Shown one piece after another: positions 48,403-57,757 of a stretch of DNA of 64,000 nucleotides. The stretch spans positions 62,001 to 126,000 of the forward strand of contig NZ_JAFBDR010000001.1 in assembly GCF_016908325.1 (NCBI RefSeq), written 5' to 3'. Within the stretch, counting starts at the first letter, position 1, and every line of letters begins with the position of its first letter. Below the pieces are notes generated by a model. It was not told where the DNA came from and did not search any database. It worked only from the letters and a program-made list of their open reading frames with translations. This stretch comes from Aquibacillus albus (GTDB lineage: Bacteria > Bacillota > Bacilli > Bacillales > Amphibacillaceae). Made by a program: the position numbers and the translations under genes.

Positions 48403-49716
48403 ATGCAGAATCACTTATTTAAACAATATGCGTTATCACCCATGATGAATGAAGTTATTGATAAATTAGGCTTTTACGATCCTACCCCTATACAGCAGAA
48501 GGTTATCCCTGCTGTATTAAGAGGTGAAAGTGTAATTGGACAATCACACACAGGATCTGGTAAAACTCATTCTTATTTATTACCTCTTTTCAATCAATTA
48601 GTGGAAGAAAAAAAAGAAGTTCAGTTTGTAGTTACAGCTCCAACAAGGGAGTTGGCTATTCAAATCTTTGATGAAGTGAAAAACATAATCAAATTTGCTG
48701 AGAAAGAGAATGTATGGTCGGCTAAATTATTTATTGGTGGTACAGATAAAAAACGGTCGATAGAAAAATTGAAAGAGCAGCCCCAAATTGTTGTTGGAAC
48801 CCCAGGTAGAATTTTAGATTTAATCGAAGAAGGGGCATTGGATATTTATTCTGCAAAATCATTTGTTGTTGACGAAGCAGACCTTATGTTGGATTTGGGC
48901 TTTATTAAAGAGGTAGATCAAATGCTTGTTCGAGCTGATCAAAGGATTCAAGTATTAGTTTTTTCAGCGACAATCCCAGAACGATTACAGCCATTTTTGA
49001 AGAAATATTTAGAAAATCCATCTTATTTTAAAATGGAAGACCAACTATCACCTGAAACAATGGAGCATCGGTTAGTACCTTTAAGGCATCAGCCTACATC
49101 GGAAGTGGTCTATCGAATCTCAGAAGCCATTCAACCGTATTTAGCGATTATATTTACGAATGGGAAAGAATTAGCTAATGAGTTAGCTGAAGAATTATTA
49201 GACAAAGGTATGGAAGTTGGTATCATTCATGGAGGATTAACCCCTCGTGAAAGAAAACGTGTGCTAAAGGATATTCAAAGCCTAAGATATCAATATATTG
49301 TAGCTACTGATTTAGCCGCAAGAGGAATTGATATAAAAGGTGTTAGTCATGTTATTAATGCGCAGATGCCAAAAGAGGAAGAATTTTATATTCATCGTGT
49401 TGGTAGAACGGCTCGAGCTGGTATGGAAGGTACAGCCATTAGTCTTTATAAAGATGAGGATTTGCCCTTGATAGAAAAACTGGAAAAGAAAGGGCTATCT
49501 TTCCAAAGCTATGATGTAAAAAAAGGGGAGTGGCTGGAATCAAAATCCTGGAATGAACGAGTAAAAAGAAAGAAAAAAGAAAACGAAGTAGAAAAGGAAG
49601 CTTGGAGAAAAGTTCGAAAACCAAAAAAAGTAAAGCCTGGCTATAAGAAAAAAATGAAGTTACAGCAAGAGAAAACGAAGAAGAAAATAAATCGAAACAC
49701 GAAACCTAAAAAATAA
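48403..49716 (+). CDS. cshB: DEAD-box RNA helicase CshB
   Basis: CshB (YqfR) is an ATP-dependent RNA helicase linked to cold adaptation and RNA turnover. The 437-aa protein has the Q motif ([14 protein letters not shown]), Walker A SHTGSGKT (residues 47-54), DEAD (157-160), SAT near 189, and the C-terminal [10 protein letters not shown] and HRVGRTAR motifs. The extreme C-terminus is very basic, suited to RNA binding. It begins after AAAGGAG. nfo follows 47 bp later. Confidence 0.95.
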   Translation: MQNHLFKQYALSPMMNEVIDKLGFYDPTPIQQKVIPAVLRGESVIGQSHTGSGKTHSYLLPLFNQLVEEKKEVQFVVTAPTRELAIQIFDEVKNIIKFAEKENVWSAKLFIGGTDKKRSIEKLKEQPQIVVGTPGRILDLIEEGALDIYSAKSFVVDEADLMLDLGFIKEVDQMLVRADQRIQVLVFSATIPERLQPFLKKYLENPSYFKMEDQLSPETMEHRLVPLRHQPTSEVVYRISEAIQPYLAIIFTNGKELANELAEELLDKGMEVGIIHGGLTPRERKRVLKDIQSLRYQYIVATDLAARGIDIKGVSHVINAQMPKEEEFYIHRVGRTARAGMEGTAISLYKDEDLPLIEKLEKKGLSFQSYDVKKGEWLESKSWNERVKRKKKENEVEKEAWRKVRKPKKVKPGYKKKMKLQQEKTKKKINRNTKPKK

Positions 49717-49763
49717 GTCGAAATGTGGTACGATTGGTTAAGAAAAAGGAGAGAGGTGTAGAA

Positions 49764-50654
49764 ATGAAAATAGGTTCACATGTTTCGATGAGTGGAAAGA
49801 AAATGTTGTTAGGATCTAGTGAGGAAGCTGCTTCTTATGGTGCAAATACTTTTATGATATACACTGGAGCACCTCAAAATACACGAAGAAAACCAATTGA
49901 AGAATTAAACATAGAAGCAGGATTTCAACATATGAAAGATAACGACATTATAGATATCGTAGTCCATGCACCCTACATTATCAATATTGGTAACACAACT
50001 AAACCAGAAACCTTTGATTTAGGTGTGCGTTTTCTTCGAAGTGAAATTGAACGAGCAGAAGCAATTGGTGCAGAGCAAATTGTACTTCATCCTGGATCAC
50101 ACGTGGGTGAAGGAGCCGAAAAAGGGATAGCAAAGATTATCGAGGGATTAAATGAAGTTCTTATCCCTAATCAAAAGGTTCAAATTGCATTGGAAACAAT
50201 GGCTGGTAAAGGTTCAGAAGTAGGGCGTACATTTGATGAACTTGCGACAATCATTGATGGGGTTACATTAAACGACAAATTATCCATCTGTTTAGACACT
50301 TGTCACGTTCATGATGCTGGATATGATGTCATCCATGATTTTGACGGTGTGTTAGATCAGTTTGATAAAATAATTGGTATGGATCGATTAAAGGTTATTC
50401 ATGTTAATGATAGTAAAAATGAACAAGGTGCACATAAAGATAGGCACGAGAATATTGGTTTTGGTCATATTGGATTTGATGCACTTCGTTACGTAGTACA
50501 TCATCCACAGCTAGATGATTTACCAAAAATATTAGAAACTCCTTATGTTGGCGAAGATAAGAAAAATAAGAAACCTCCATATAAATTTGAAATTGAAATG
50601 TTAAAAGGCGAAAGTTTTGTAACGGAATTAAAGGAGAAAATCATGAATCAATAA
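49764..50654 (+). CDS. nfo: Endonuclease IV (Nfo)
   Basis: Nfo is a three-zinc AP endonuclease of base-excision repair. In B. subtilis it also protects germinating spores. The 296-aa protein carries the metal-binding motifs [34 protein letters not shown] and [21 protein letters not shown] start at the ATG at 49764 after GGAGAGAGG; the frame from 49725 has no reason to be used. It is probably expressed with cshB and ends at a bidirectional terminator. Confidence 0.96.
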   Translation: MKIGSHVSMSGKKMLLGSSEEAASYGANTFMIYTGAPQNTRRKPIEELNIEAGFQHMKDNDIIDIVVHAPYIINIGNTTKPETFDLGVRFLRSEIERAEAIGAEQIVLHPGSHVGEGAEKGIAKIIEGLNEVLIPNQKVQIALETMAGKGSEVGRTFDELATIIDGVTLNDKLSICLDTCHVHDAGYDVIHDFDGVLDQFDKIIGMDRLKVIHVNDSKNEQGAHKDRHENIGFGHIGFDALRYVVHHPQLDDLPKILETPYVGEDKKNKKPPYKFEIEMLKGESFVTELKEKIMNQ

Positions 50655-50700
50655 AAATAAGGCTAACGCTACTCTATGGTGCGTTAGCCTTATTTTTATT
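50653..50700. terminator. Bidirectional terminator between nfo and yqfT
   Basis: A perfect 17-bp stem (AAAAATAAGGCTAACGC and complement) with an 11-nt loop has T-rich tails on both strands. It starts inside the nfo stop codon. Confidence 0.92.
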
Positions 50701-50757
50701 AATAAATAATAAATAACAGCTACACATTCTGTGAAAGAAAAATGTAGTTGTTATAAA

Positions 50758-51042
50758 TTATTTAAACCAAGATTCTACTCCGTATTGTTTGATCAACTTT
50801 ACAAACAGACGCTGAGCTTTTTGTGCTGTTTCTATGTTTGTAATCTCTGCAAGTTTTTTAAAAAATGTTATGCGGTCTTTTTCGCTTAGAGGATCTAAAT
50901 CTGTTTTTCTCAAGTAACTTATAATTGCCTCTGCTTGTTTTGTAGTTAAAGAAATATTATATAAGTCACCATATTTCTTTAATTCATCTGGAGTAATACT
51001 TTTTAATTTCTTTGTCATCATACTATGGATAAAATTATTCAT
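50758..51042 (-). CDS. yqfT: DUF2624 family protein YqfT
   Basis: This 94-aa soluble, helical and charged protein matches the DUF2624/YqfT family in sequence pattern (MNNFIHSMMTKKLKSITPDEL, here the first 21 minus one residues) and in position after nfo. It has no transmembrane segment or known motif. I start at the ATG with 5' base 51042, after AAGGGG, rather than the in-frame ATG six codons upstream. Function unknown. Confidence 0.8.
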   Translation of the reverse strand: MNNFIHSMMTKKLKSITPDELKKYGDLYNISLTTKQAEAIISYLRKTDLDPLSEKDRITFFKKLAEITNIETAQKAQRLFVKLIKQYGVESWFK

Positions 51043-51196
51043 AAAAATCCCCTTAATCATTTTTACACATCCATAGTTTATGTGAAAATTAGAAAAATTG
51101 TTCCTTTAATTAAAATTAAATAATGTAAAGCAGTAGGTAATAGAAGACAATAAAAGCTTTGTACTAACCAAGTTTGTAAAAATAAAGGTGAATTGA

Positions 51197-51225
51197 TTGC
51201 TTTTCTTACTAAAATTAGTTAGTAT
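51197..51225 (+). promoter_or_regulatory. Possible promoter of the transglycosylase gene
   Basis: TTGCTT and TAGTAT are separated by 17 bp, 57 bp before the start codon at 51282. Confidence 0.45.
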
Positions 51226-51281
51226 ATGAGCCTGGAAAGTAACCAAACTCATCAAATACAGTCAAAAAGGGAGTGTAATTG

Positions 51282-51986
51282 ATGAAACACCTATATAAAA
51301 TTTTAATAATCGTTGTTATAGTAGTCGGAGGAATGTATGTATTGTCTATTGATAAATCATACAAGGAACAACTATCTGAATTAAAACAAGAAAATCAAGG
51401 GTTAAAACAAGAAAATAATCGCTTGAAAGCAGAAAAAAAATATTTACAGACATTACAGGTGAATGATGACGGGGAAAATGGATATTATACATGGCCAAAT
51501 TTAGTTGAAAAGGCCGAGGGTTTGGTTGAAGCAAGTGAAGGTAATTTTAAGAAGTCTTGGGCATTGTATTTAATCAAGGAGTCTCAAAAGTTTGATATTG
51601 ATCCTTATATTGTTTTTGAATTGCTTAAAGTAGAAACAGGTGGAACGTTTAATCCTGAACTAGTTGGTCCAGAAACAAAATATGGACATGCTTATGGAAT
51701 TGCACAATTTATGAAGAACACGGCGCCATGGATTGCAGATATGGCTGGTTTGCCTTATAAAGATGAGTTATTATTTGATCCATATTATTCCATGCAATTA
51801 TCTATTGTTTATTTAGATTTTTTATATCATCAATATGAAAACTGGGATGAAACATTAACGGCTTATCACCGCGGAATACAAGGGTTAAAAACGTATAAAA
51901 AAAACAATGGACATGCTAAGAGTGATTATGCAGTAACTATTCAGACGAACGCAAAAGCTCACCCTACAATAGCGATGGCTAATTAG
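51282..51986 (+). CDS. Membrane-anchored lytic transglycosylase
   Basis: This 234-aa protein has an N-terminal membrane helix (about 5-22), a short Lys/Glu/Gln-rich coiled coil (about 26-58, with repeated LKQENQ), and a C-terminal SLT lytic transglycosylase domain. The catalytic glutamate is probably E118 in LLKVETGG, followed by the GIAQF motif at 139-143 and a late AYHRG. Such enzymes cleave peptidoglycan to 1,6-anhydro ends. It stands alone with its own probable promoter where B. subtilis has yqfU, zur and yqfW, so it looks like a lineage-specific insertion. I do not know a gene name for it. Confidence 0.85.
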   Translation: MKHLYKILIIVVIVVGGMYVLSIDKSYKEQLSELKQENQGLKQENNRLKAEKKYLQTLQVNDDGENGYYTWPNLVEKAEGLVEASEGNFKKSWALYLIKESQKFDIDPYIVFELLKVETGGTFNPELVGPETKYGHAYGIAQFMKNTAPWIADMAGLPYKDELLFDPYYSMQLSIVYLDFLYHQYENWDETLTAYHRGIQGLKTYKKNNGHAKSDYAVTIQTNAKAHPTIAMAN

Positions 51987-52084
51987 TTTTTGGTAGAAAT
52001 TATCTTAGTTAGTGATATTTACCTTGTAATAAAATCGATAAAGTCCATAAAATAGAAAGGCACCTCGAAAAGGAGGGTCTTAGC

Positions 52085-52528
52085 ATGGACGAATCGTATC
52101 GCAAGGATAGAAACGAGGAAGTCGAAGAAGCCCCAAAATTTGGGGAAGAAGAGCCTGATGTCACCACTGGTTATCAGCAAGGAGCACAAAAGCCTATTGT
52201 GGAGGACGAAGATCTTTATTCCCTGGATGAAGCTTATAAAAGAGATGAAGAAGTAGCACAAGAGTTAACAGCAGGTGAGTTTAACCGACCTATAAAAGCC
52301 GATGAGCAAGAAACAGAAATGAAGTCAGAAGTAAGAACCGGTTTTGGTTGGTTAGCCATTATCTTAGCAGCACTTTCATTTTTTATGATGCCGGTAATAT
52401 TAGGGGCTGCTGGGATAATATTTGGTTTTGTTTCTAGAAATCGAGGTGCTGACACTTTAGGTAATACAGCGATTATTGCTGGTGCAATTTCGATTATTAT
52501 TACGTTGTTTATTGCACCATTTGTCTGA
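52085..52528 (+). CDS. yqfX: YqfX-like membrane protein
   Basis: This 147-aa protein has an acidic, probably disordered N-terminal half (about 1-85) and two adjacent membrane helices (about 88-113 and 117-145) joined by a short SRNRGADTLG loop. This layout and the position just before the reverse ispG fit YqfX of B. subtilis, a protein of unknown function (DUF4190-like). It starts after AAAGGAGGG and ends at a strong terminator. Confidence 0.78.
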   Translation: MDESYRKDRNEEVEEAPKFGEEEPDVTTGYQQGAQKPIVEDEDLYSLDEAYKRDEEVAQELTAGEFNRPIKADEQETEMKSEVRTGFGWLAIILAALSFFMMPVILGAAGIIFGFVSRNRGADTLGNTAIIAGAISIIITLFIAPFV

Positions 52529-52545
52529 TAAGCAGCATTTGTTAT

Positions 52546-52585
52546 AAAAAATCCTGGGTCTAATTGAGACCCAGGATTTTTTTTG
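52546..52585 (+). terminator. Terminator after yqfX
   Basis: A perfect 16-bp stem (AAAAAATCCTGGGTCT and complement), a 5-nt loop AATTG and a run of T. Confidence 0.93.
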
Positions 52586-52650
52586 CACGTTAGGAAAGTA
52601 TAAAATTTTAGCACCGAAGATTATCGATATATTTTAGGAACTAAGTATAA

Positions 52651-52674
52651 GCGCAACTAGATTATCACTTGCGC
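52651..52674 (-). terminator. Possible weak terminator of ispG
   Basis: GCGCAA and TTGCGC pair around a 12-nt loop, 56 bp past the ispG stop on the minus strand. The following T run is poor, so this is only a candidate. Confidence 0.3.
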
Positions 52675-52729
52675 CTAAAGGCATGGCATTAGCCAAGTTT
52701 TCTAAGGTTGTTTTAATCGTTGAACCGTT

Positions 52730-53833
52730 TTATAAGCTTTTTTGTTCTTCTTCTTGTTTTTCTAAATACTCTTTTGCAATTTGATCTACTTCCTTTTTAA
52801 GTTCCTCTACCATGATTTCTTCAGGGACTTTTCGAATGATTTCCCCGTGCCTAAACAATAATCCTTCACCGCGGGCACCGGCTATGCCAATATCAGCTTC
52901 TCGAGCTTCACCAGGCCCGTTTACAGCACATCCTAAAACTGCAACCTTAATTGGTGCTTTTATGGTAGAAATGTATTCTTCTACTTCATTTGCAATTTTA
53001 ATCAAGTCAATTTCAATTCTTCCACAAGTTGGACAAGAAATTAGCGTGGCAGCATTAGATGCTAGACCAAACGTTTTTAGTAATTCCCGTGCTACTTTAA
53101 CTTCTTGTACTGGGTCTGCACTCAATGATATTCTCATCGTGCTGCCAATTCCTTTACTTAAAATTGCACCCATCCCAGCAGCACTTTTAATACTTCCTGC
53201 AAAAAGCGTTCCTGATTCGGTTATTCCTAAGTGAAGCGGGTAAGGAATTACTTCAGCAGCTTTTTCATACGCTTCAATAGCTAGACGAACATCCGATGCT
53301 TTTAGAGAAACAATAATATCATGGAAATCTAAATCCTCAAGAATTTTTATGTGGTGTAATGCACTTTCAACCATTCCATCGGCAGTAGGGTATCCATACT
53401 TTTCTAATATGTGTCTCTCAAGTGAACCAGCATTCACACCAATTCGAATTGGAATTCCTTTTTCCTTTGCAGCGTTAACAACAGCTTCGACACGTTCCCT
53501 TTTACCAATGTTTCCTGGATTAATTCTGATTTTATCTGCTCCACCTTCAATTGCTTTTAGAGCCAATTTATAATTGAAATGTATATCAACAACTAAAGGG
53601 ATATTAATACGCTTTTTAATTTCAGGAATAGCATTTGCTGCACGTTCATCTGGACAAGCAACACGAACTACTTGGCAACCGGCCTCTTCTAAACGATGAA
53701 TTTCTTCAACAGTTGCCTCAATATCATGTGTTTTAGTAGTTGTCATTGATTGAATAACTACTTCATCTCTTCCACCAATCACAACGTTCCCCACTTTAAC
53801 TGGGCGTGTGTCTTTTCTGTGAGTAAAAGCCAT
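52730..53833 (-). CDS. ispG: 4-hydroxy-3-methylbut-2-en-1-yl diphosphate synthase
   Basis: IspG converts MEcPP to HMBPP, the step before IspH, using a [4Fe-4S] cluster. The 367-aa protein has the TIM-barrel start [12 protein letters not shown], the INPGNIG motif near residue 100, and the cluster cysteines in SCPTCGR (near 265) and [12 protein letters not shown]. It is on the reverse strand as in B. subtilis (yqfY). yqfZ lies upstream in the same direction, but a 97-bp gap separates them. Confidence 0.96.
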   Translation of the reverse strand: MAFTHRKDTRPVKVGNVVIGGRDEVVIQSMTTTKTHDIEATVEEIHRLEEAGCQVVRVACPDERAANAIPEIKKRINIPLVVDIHFNYKLALKAIEGGADKIRINPGNIGKRERVEAVVNAAKEKGIPIRIGVNAGSLERHILEKYGYPTADGMVESALHHIKILEDLDFHDIIVSLKASDVRLAIEAYEKAAEVIPYPLHLGITESGTLFAGSIKSAAGMGAILSKGIGSTMRISLSADPVQEVKVARELLKTFGLASNAATLISCPTCGRIEIDLIKIANEVEEYISTIKAPIKVAVLGCAVNGPGEAREADIGIAGARGEGLLFRHGEIIRKVPEEIMVEELKKEVDQIAKEYLEKQEEEQKSL

Positions 53834-53930
53834 AACATCAATCGCTCCTTTTTAATCGCGAACAAAAAATAAGTATCAAGTACCATTATCCATTATAATG
53901 GCAATAGAATAAAATGAGAAGTAACAAACT

Positions 53931-54347
53931 TTAATTTTCAAAGTCAGACTTATAAACAGGGAAAAAATAGGAGCTGTTCGGTTCTATTTGATGTGGGTTA
54001 ACTCCAGGATTTAACTGCTCAAAGTCATGTATAATTTGTTCCATTTGGACTGATGAAATGTTTTGATTAAGAGAATCGATGATAGATAAAACGGTATCAC
54101 CAGGTTTCGTGGTTTGTTGAATAACTTGATAACGATCTGTTTCCATATATACATTCTGATCTTTCTTACTGCTAGACGTTACCTCTGGATGGTTTTCCTC
54201 ATTTGATTGCTCTTCCTGTTTTTCTGATGGGTCAAGTGGAACTTGATTTATTGGTTGGATAACTGTACCAACAGTTAGGTCTTTAAAAATACTAATTATA
54301 AATAATAAAGTAAGTATTGTAAGAAAAATTTTTTTCAAAGTGTTCAT
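53931..54347 (-). CDS. yqfZ: LysM-domain protein YqfZ
   Basis: This 138-aa protein has an N-terminal membrane helix or signal anchor (about 4-22), a low-complexity Gln/Glu/Pro linker, and a C-terminal LysM-like region (about 80-135, TTKPGDTVLSIIDSLN to YFFPVYK). LysM domains bind peptidoglycan. Position next to ispG matches B. subtilis yqfZ, a mother-cell sporulation gene of unknown role. The ATG follows AGGAGG. Confidence 0.8.
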   Translation of the reverse strand: MNTLKKIFLTILTLLFIISIFKDLTVGTVIQPINQVPLDPSEKQEEQSNEENHPEVTSSSKKDQNVYMETDRYQVIQQTTKPGDTVLSIIDSLNQNISSVQMEQIIHDFEQLNPGVNPHQIEPNSSYFFPVYKSDFEN

Positions 54348-54460
54348 CGTTTATTCCTCCTTGGTCATTATATAATAATTCTACATTTTTTTAAAAATCC
54401 TTTATGAAACCAAAGAAGATAATAAAACGTATCTTATGTATATGGGAAGGAGTTGTCGGG

Positions 54461-55087
54461 ATGAGTAGTTTATCAGCGGATTGGTTAAGCTTCATAGTAG
54501 TTGGACTTGGTACGTTATTTTTATTGGGTGAAATATTGGTTAATATGAAAGGTTTTTTTGGGTTATTAGGCTTAGGATTTATTACAGTATATTTCATGTC
54601 CTATTTAGACCCAGGAATGTTTATATTGTTGATGATTGTTTATTTTTTAGGCATTGTTTTAATTATTATTGATGGCAAATTGATAAATGATGGTACTTTA
54701 GCTACAATTGGTGTCGTTTGTATGATAATATCTGTTGGCTTAAGCTCTCCCAATTGGGTGGCTGGAACATACGCTGTTATTGGAATTATTATAGGAGGGT
54801 TGTGTTCACTGTTTTTCTTAAAGGTCTTTAAAAAAAGGGACATGTGGACAAAACTGACTTTACTTGATCGTATGACAGGAGAACAAGGGTATAATACAAT
54901 GAACAAATCTTATGAAGCCCTATTAAATAAAACAGGGGTAACTGTCACTGACATGCGCCCAATTGGTACAATAAAAATTGAGGACAAAGAGTACAGTGCC
55001 ATAACTAATGGCCATTGGATAAAAAGTGGTACTCCAATTAAGGTCGATCATGTGGATGGTACAAGGATACTCATATCAAAAATTTAA
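54461..55087 (+). CDS. Short NfeD family membrane protein
   Basis: This 208-aa protein has four or so membrane helices (about residues 8-125) followed by a C-terminal OB-fold NfeD domain (about 160-208, GVTVTDMRPIGTIKIEDKEY to ILISKI). It lacks the serine-protease domain of the long YqeZ. Short NfeD proteins usually work with SPFH/flotillin partners, and floA elsewhere in the window is a possible one, though not adjacent. I start at the ATG at 54461, 8 nt after AAGGAG; the frame from 54404 has no binding site. Confidence 0.85.
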   Translation: MSSLSADWLSFIVVGLGTLFLLGEILVNMKGFFGLLGLGFITVYFMSYLDPGMFILLMIVYFLGIVLIIIDGKLINDGTLATIGVVCMIISVGLSSPNWVAGTYAVIGIIIGGLCSLFFLKVFKKRDMWTKLTLLDRMTGEQGYNTMNKSYEALLNKTGVTVTDMRPIGTIKIEDKEYSAITNGHWIKSGTPIKVDHVDGTRILISKI

Positions 55088-55095
55088 AAACAGTT

Positions 55096-55133
55096 AAAAA
55101 GTATTGCTTTTACAAAAAGTAATACTTTTTTTG
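55096..55133 (+). terminator. Terminator after the short NfeD gene
   Basis: A 16-bp stem (AAAAAGTATTGCTTTT with AAAAGTAATACTTTTT, one wobble) has a 3-nt loop and a T tract. Confidence 0.88.
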
Positions 55134-55296
55134 TGGAAAGCTCTCTTAAAGGATTTATTTTGATATATAGTTTGGTTTTTTATGTAAGCCATCATTTTAA
55201 AAAATAAGAAATTTTTGCAATACGTTAATATTTAATAAATAATGAAAAGGGTGTAGTTCAATTTTTTGAAAATTGTAAATGAAAGGATGAGATTCC

Positions 55297-56925
55297 TTGG
55301 ACATAAATGTACATGTACTTGTTTTAGAATTTATTGGGGGATTGGGAATCTTTCTATTAGGAATTAAATATATGGGGGAAGGCCTGCAAAAAACAGCTGG
55401 TGATAAGTTAAGGGATATATTAAATCGCTTTACTAGTAATCCCTTAATGGGTGTTTTAGCTGGAATTATTGTCACCATCCTAATTCAGAGTAGCTCAGGT
55501 ACTACAGTACTTACGGTTGGATTAGTAAATGCAGGTTTTATGACACTTAGACAGTCCATTGGCGTAATTATGGGTGCAAACATAGGTACTACTGTTACGG
55601 CATTTATCATAGGGATTGATATTGGTGAATATGCACTATCGATCATGGCAGCTGGTGCATTTTTAATGTATTTTTTTAAGAATATCAAAGTATCAAATAT
55701 TGGACAGGCTGTATTTGGATTTGGATCATTATTTTATGGCTTAGGGCTGATGAGCGTTGGAATGAAACCTCTACGTGATGTACAAGCTTTTCATGACTTA
55801 ACAGTTAGTTTGAGTGAAAACCCAATTCTTGGTATTGTAATCGGAACTTTATTTACTTTTATTGTCCAAAGTTCAAGCGCTACTGTTGGGATTTTACAAG
55901 GCTTGTATGATCAAGGTGCAGTTGAATTGACTGCTGCATTACCTGTTCTATTTGGTGATAATATTGGTACAACAATTACTGCTGTATTAGCTTCTATTGG
56001 AGCATCAATCGCTGCAAAGAGAGCTGCGTTCACACACGTTATTTTTAACGTGATGGGAACAATAATTTGCTTAATCTTTTTAGAGTTCTTTACTAAGTTT
56101 ACTGCATTTTTAGAGAATCAACTAAATTTGAACCCTGAAATGACAATAGCTTTTGCCCACGGTACTTTTAATATATCTAACACAATTATACAATTTCCAT
56201 TTATTGCTGCAATAGCTTACATTGTTACTAAATTAATCCCTGGAGAAGACGTAGTTGTTAAATATAAGCCGATTCATTTAGATTCAATTTTTATCCAACA
56301 GTCACCTTCATTTGCATTAGACCAAGCAAAAAAGGAAGTAATTCGAATGGGAGAATATGCATATGAAGGCCTAAGTGAAACGAGCCTTTATTTAAATAAC
56401 CACCAACAAAAACATGCTGATATGGCACTCCAAATTGAAGGTGCTTTAAATAACTTAGATCGGGAAATTACAAATTATTTGGTTGCATTATTAGGAACTC
56501 CATTTTCAGAAGCAGATAGAGCGAAACATTCTCTCCTGATTGATTCAGTTCGTGATATAGAACGAATTGGGGATCACTTTGAAAATATAATTGAATTAAT
56601 TGATTATAAAATTTCAAATAGAGTAATTATTACTGAACAAGCAAAAGATGATGTAAATGAGATGCTTGATTTAACACTTATTACAGTTAAACAAGCAATA
56701 GAAGCATTAGGTAACATAGATAGAGTAGCTGCTCTTGAGGTTATACAAAAAGAAGATGAAATTGATAAAATGGAACGAGCGTACAGGAAAAAACATATCA
56801 TTCGATTAAATGAAGGTGTATGTACAGGAACAGCCGGAATTGTGTTTGTCGATATTATTAGTAATCTAGAACGGATTGGAGATCACGCTGTTAATATTGC
56901 AGAAGTGGTTTTAGGAAAAAAATGA
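55297..56925 (+). CDS. Na/Pi cotransporter with PhoU-like domain
   Basis: This 542-aa protein combines an N-terminal PNaS transporter (about 1-320) with a C-terminal PhoU-like helical domain (about 345-540). The transporter part has two inverted repeats marked by TILIQSSSGTTVLTVG near residue 63 and FIVQSSSATVGIL near 188, each followed by GANIGT or GDNIGT. The PhoU part has DRAKHSLLIDSVRDIERIGDHFENI and SNLERIGDHAVNIAE. It likely imports phosphate with sodium. A paralogue without the PhoU part is yqeW. The start is a TTG after AAAGGATGAG. No clear Pho-box is visible upstream. Confidence 0.9.
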   Translation: MDINVHVLVLEFIGGLGIFLLGIKYMGEGLQKTAGDKLRDILNRFTSNPLMGVLAGIIVTILIQSSSGTTVLTVGLVNAGFMTLRQSIGVIMGANIGTTVTAFIIGIDIGEYALSIMAAGAFLMYFFKNIKVSNIGQAVFGFGSLFYGLGLMSVGMKPLRDVQAFHDLTVSLSENPILGIVIGTLFTFIVQSSSATVGILQGLYDQGAVELTAALPVLFGDNIGTTITAVLASIGASIAAKRAAFTHVIFNVMGTIICLIFLEFFTKFTAFLENQLNLNPEMTIAFAHGTFNISNTIIQFPFIAAIAYIVTKLIPGEDVVVKYKPIHLDSIFIQQSPSFALDQAKKEVIRMGEYAYEGLSETSLYLNNHQQKHADMALQIEGALNNLDREITNYLVALLGTPFSEADRAKHSLLIDSVRDIERIGDHFENIIELIDYKISNRVIITEQAKDDVNEMLDLTLITVKQAIEALGNIDRVAALEVIQKEDEIDKMERAYRKKHIIRLNEGVCTGTAGIVFVDIISNLERIGDHAVNIAEVVLGKK

Positions 56926-56941
56926 TCATATTATCTAGAGG

Positions 56942-56985
56942 CATTCCCTTTTAGAGATCAAGACTAACAGGGGATGTTTTTTCAT
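56942..56985 (+). terminator. Probable terminator after the Na/Pi cotransporter
   Basis: CATTCCC (56942-56948) pairs with GGGGATG (56970-56976) with one wobble, a 21-nt loop and a run of six T. Confidence 0.55.
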
Positions 56986-57016
56986 TTGTCATTTGGGAAA
57001 AATTATTAAAAAAACC

Positions 57017-57045
57017 TTGATTAGGTATTTAGGACATGCTATATT
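57017..57045 (+). promoter_or_regulatory. tRNA cluster promoter P1
   Basis: TTGATT and TATATT are separated by 17 bp, with a TG motif before the -10 box. It lies 62 bp upstream of a second promoter of the same geometry. Confidence 0.65.
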
Positions 57046-57078
57046 AATCATGTTGCCTGTTTGTTGGTAGGTTGATTA

Positions 57079-57107
57079 TTGACATTCAATTCTATCCATG
57101 TTATATT
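57079..57107 (+). promoter_or_regulatory. tRNA cluster promoter P2
   Basis: A perfect TTGACA and TATATT are separated by 17 bp, 36 bp before the first tRNA gene. It is the stronger of two tandem promoters. Confidence 0.8.
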
Positions 57108-57142
57108 ATATTTCGTCGCTTAAATAATCAACCTTAAATTAT

Positions 57143-57217
57143 TCCACAGTAGCTCAGTGGTAGAGCAATCGGCTGTTAACCGATTGGTCGTAGGTTCGAA
57201 TCCTACCTGTGGAGCCA
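57143..57217 (+). tRNA. tRNA-Asn (anticodon GTT)
   Basis: A 7-bp acceptor stem (TCCACAG/CTGTGGA), D arm AGCTCAGTGGTAGAGC, anticodon GTT in CTGTTAA and T loop TTCGAAT are all present. The CCA end is encoded. First gene of the cluster. Confidence 0.97.
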
Positions 57218-57220
57218 TAT

Positions 57221-57297
57221 GGCGGTGTAGCTCAGCTGGCGAGAGCGTACGGTTCATACCCGTGAGGTCGGGGGTTCGATCCCCTCCGCCGCTACCA
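57221..57297 (+). tRNA. tRNA-Met (anticodon CAT, elongator)
   Basis: A 77-nt tRNA with acceptor GGCGGTG and CGCCGCT, anticodon loop TTCATAC and encoded CCA. The sequence matches the elongator Met tRNA of Bacillus as I recall it. It lacks the CGCGG start and the three G-C anticodon-stem pairs typical of the initiator. Confidence 0.88.
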
Positions 57298-57305
57298 ATA
57301 AATAT

Positions 57306-57382
57306 GGCGGTCGTGGCGAAGTGGTTAACGCACCGGATTGTGGTTCCGGCATTCGTGGGTTCGATTCCCACCGGTCGCCCCA
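57306..57382 (+). tRNA. tRNA-His (anticodon GTG)
   Basis: Anticodon GTG in ATTGTGGTT. The extra G at position -1 (57306) pairs with C73, the hallmark of tRNA-His. CCA is encoded. Confidence 0.96.
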
Positions 57383-57399
57383 AAAAAAATGTTTATATA

Positions 57400-57476
57400 G
57401 GACCCTTAGCTCAGCTGGTTAGAGCTATCGGCTCATAACCGATCGGTCGCAGGTTCGAGTCCTGCAGGGTCCACCA
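57400..57476 (+). tRNA. tRNA-Ile2 (anticodon CAT, lysidine-modified)
   Basis: A second CAT anticodon tRNA, with anticodon loop CTCATAA and acceptor GGACCCT. It resembles the minor isoleucine tRNA of Bacillus and E. coli, whose C34 is converted to lysidine by TilS to read AUA. Elongator Met is the alternative, but that role is filled by the gene at 57221. CCA is encoded. Confidence 0.75.
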
Positions 57477-57483
57477 TAATCGC

Positions 57484-57576
57484 GGAGGAGTACCCAAGTC
57501 CGGCTGAAGGGAGCGGTCTTGAAAACCGCCAGGGGCTTCACGGCCCGCGGGGGTTCGAATCCCTCCTCCTCCGCCA
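57484..57576 (+). tRNA. tRNA-Ser (anticodon TGA)
   Basis: A 93-nt class II tRNA with a long variable arm (AGGGGCTTCACGGCCCGC), anticodon TGA in CTTGAAA and acceptor GGAGGAG. CCA is encoded. Confidence 0.96.
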
Positions 57577-57648
57577 TATACATATTAAACTAATTCAAGA
57601 AGTGTTATGCGACGAGCAGAGGAAGAATTATATAAAAAATTATACAAT

Positions 57649-57721
<73 letters not shown>

Positions 57722-57727
57722 CTTATT

Positions 57728-57757
57728 AAACAAGCTAATTTTAGCTTGTTTTTTTGT
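57728..57757 (+). terminator. Terminator of the tRNA cluster
   Basis: A perfect 10-bp stem (AAACAAGCTA/TAGCTTGTTT), 4-nt loop ATTT and a T tract, 6 bp after tRNA-Phe. Confidence 0.92.

Noticed and set aside
52812-53234. Plus-strand 140-codon ORF inside ispG
   Set aside because: It is antisense to ispG, whose catalytic cysteines are intact on the minus strand, and it has no binding site.
57120-57438. ORFs over the tRNA genes on both strands (87 and 93 codons)
   Set aside because: They lie across well-formed tRNAs, and their translations are the familiar spurious peptides produced by tRNA sequence.
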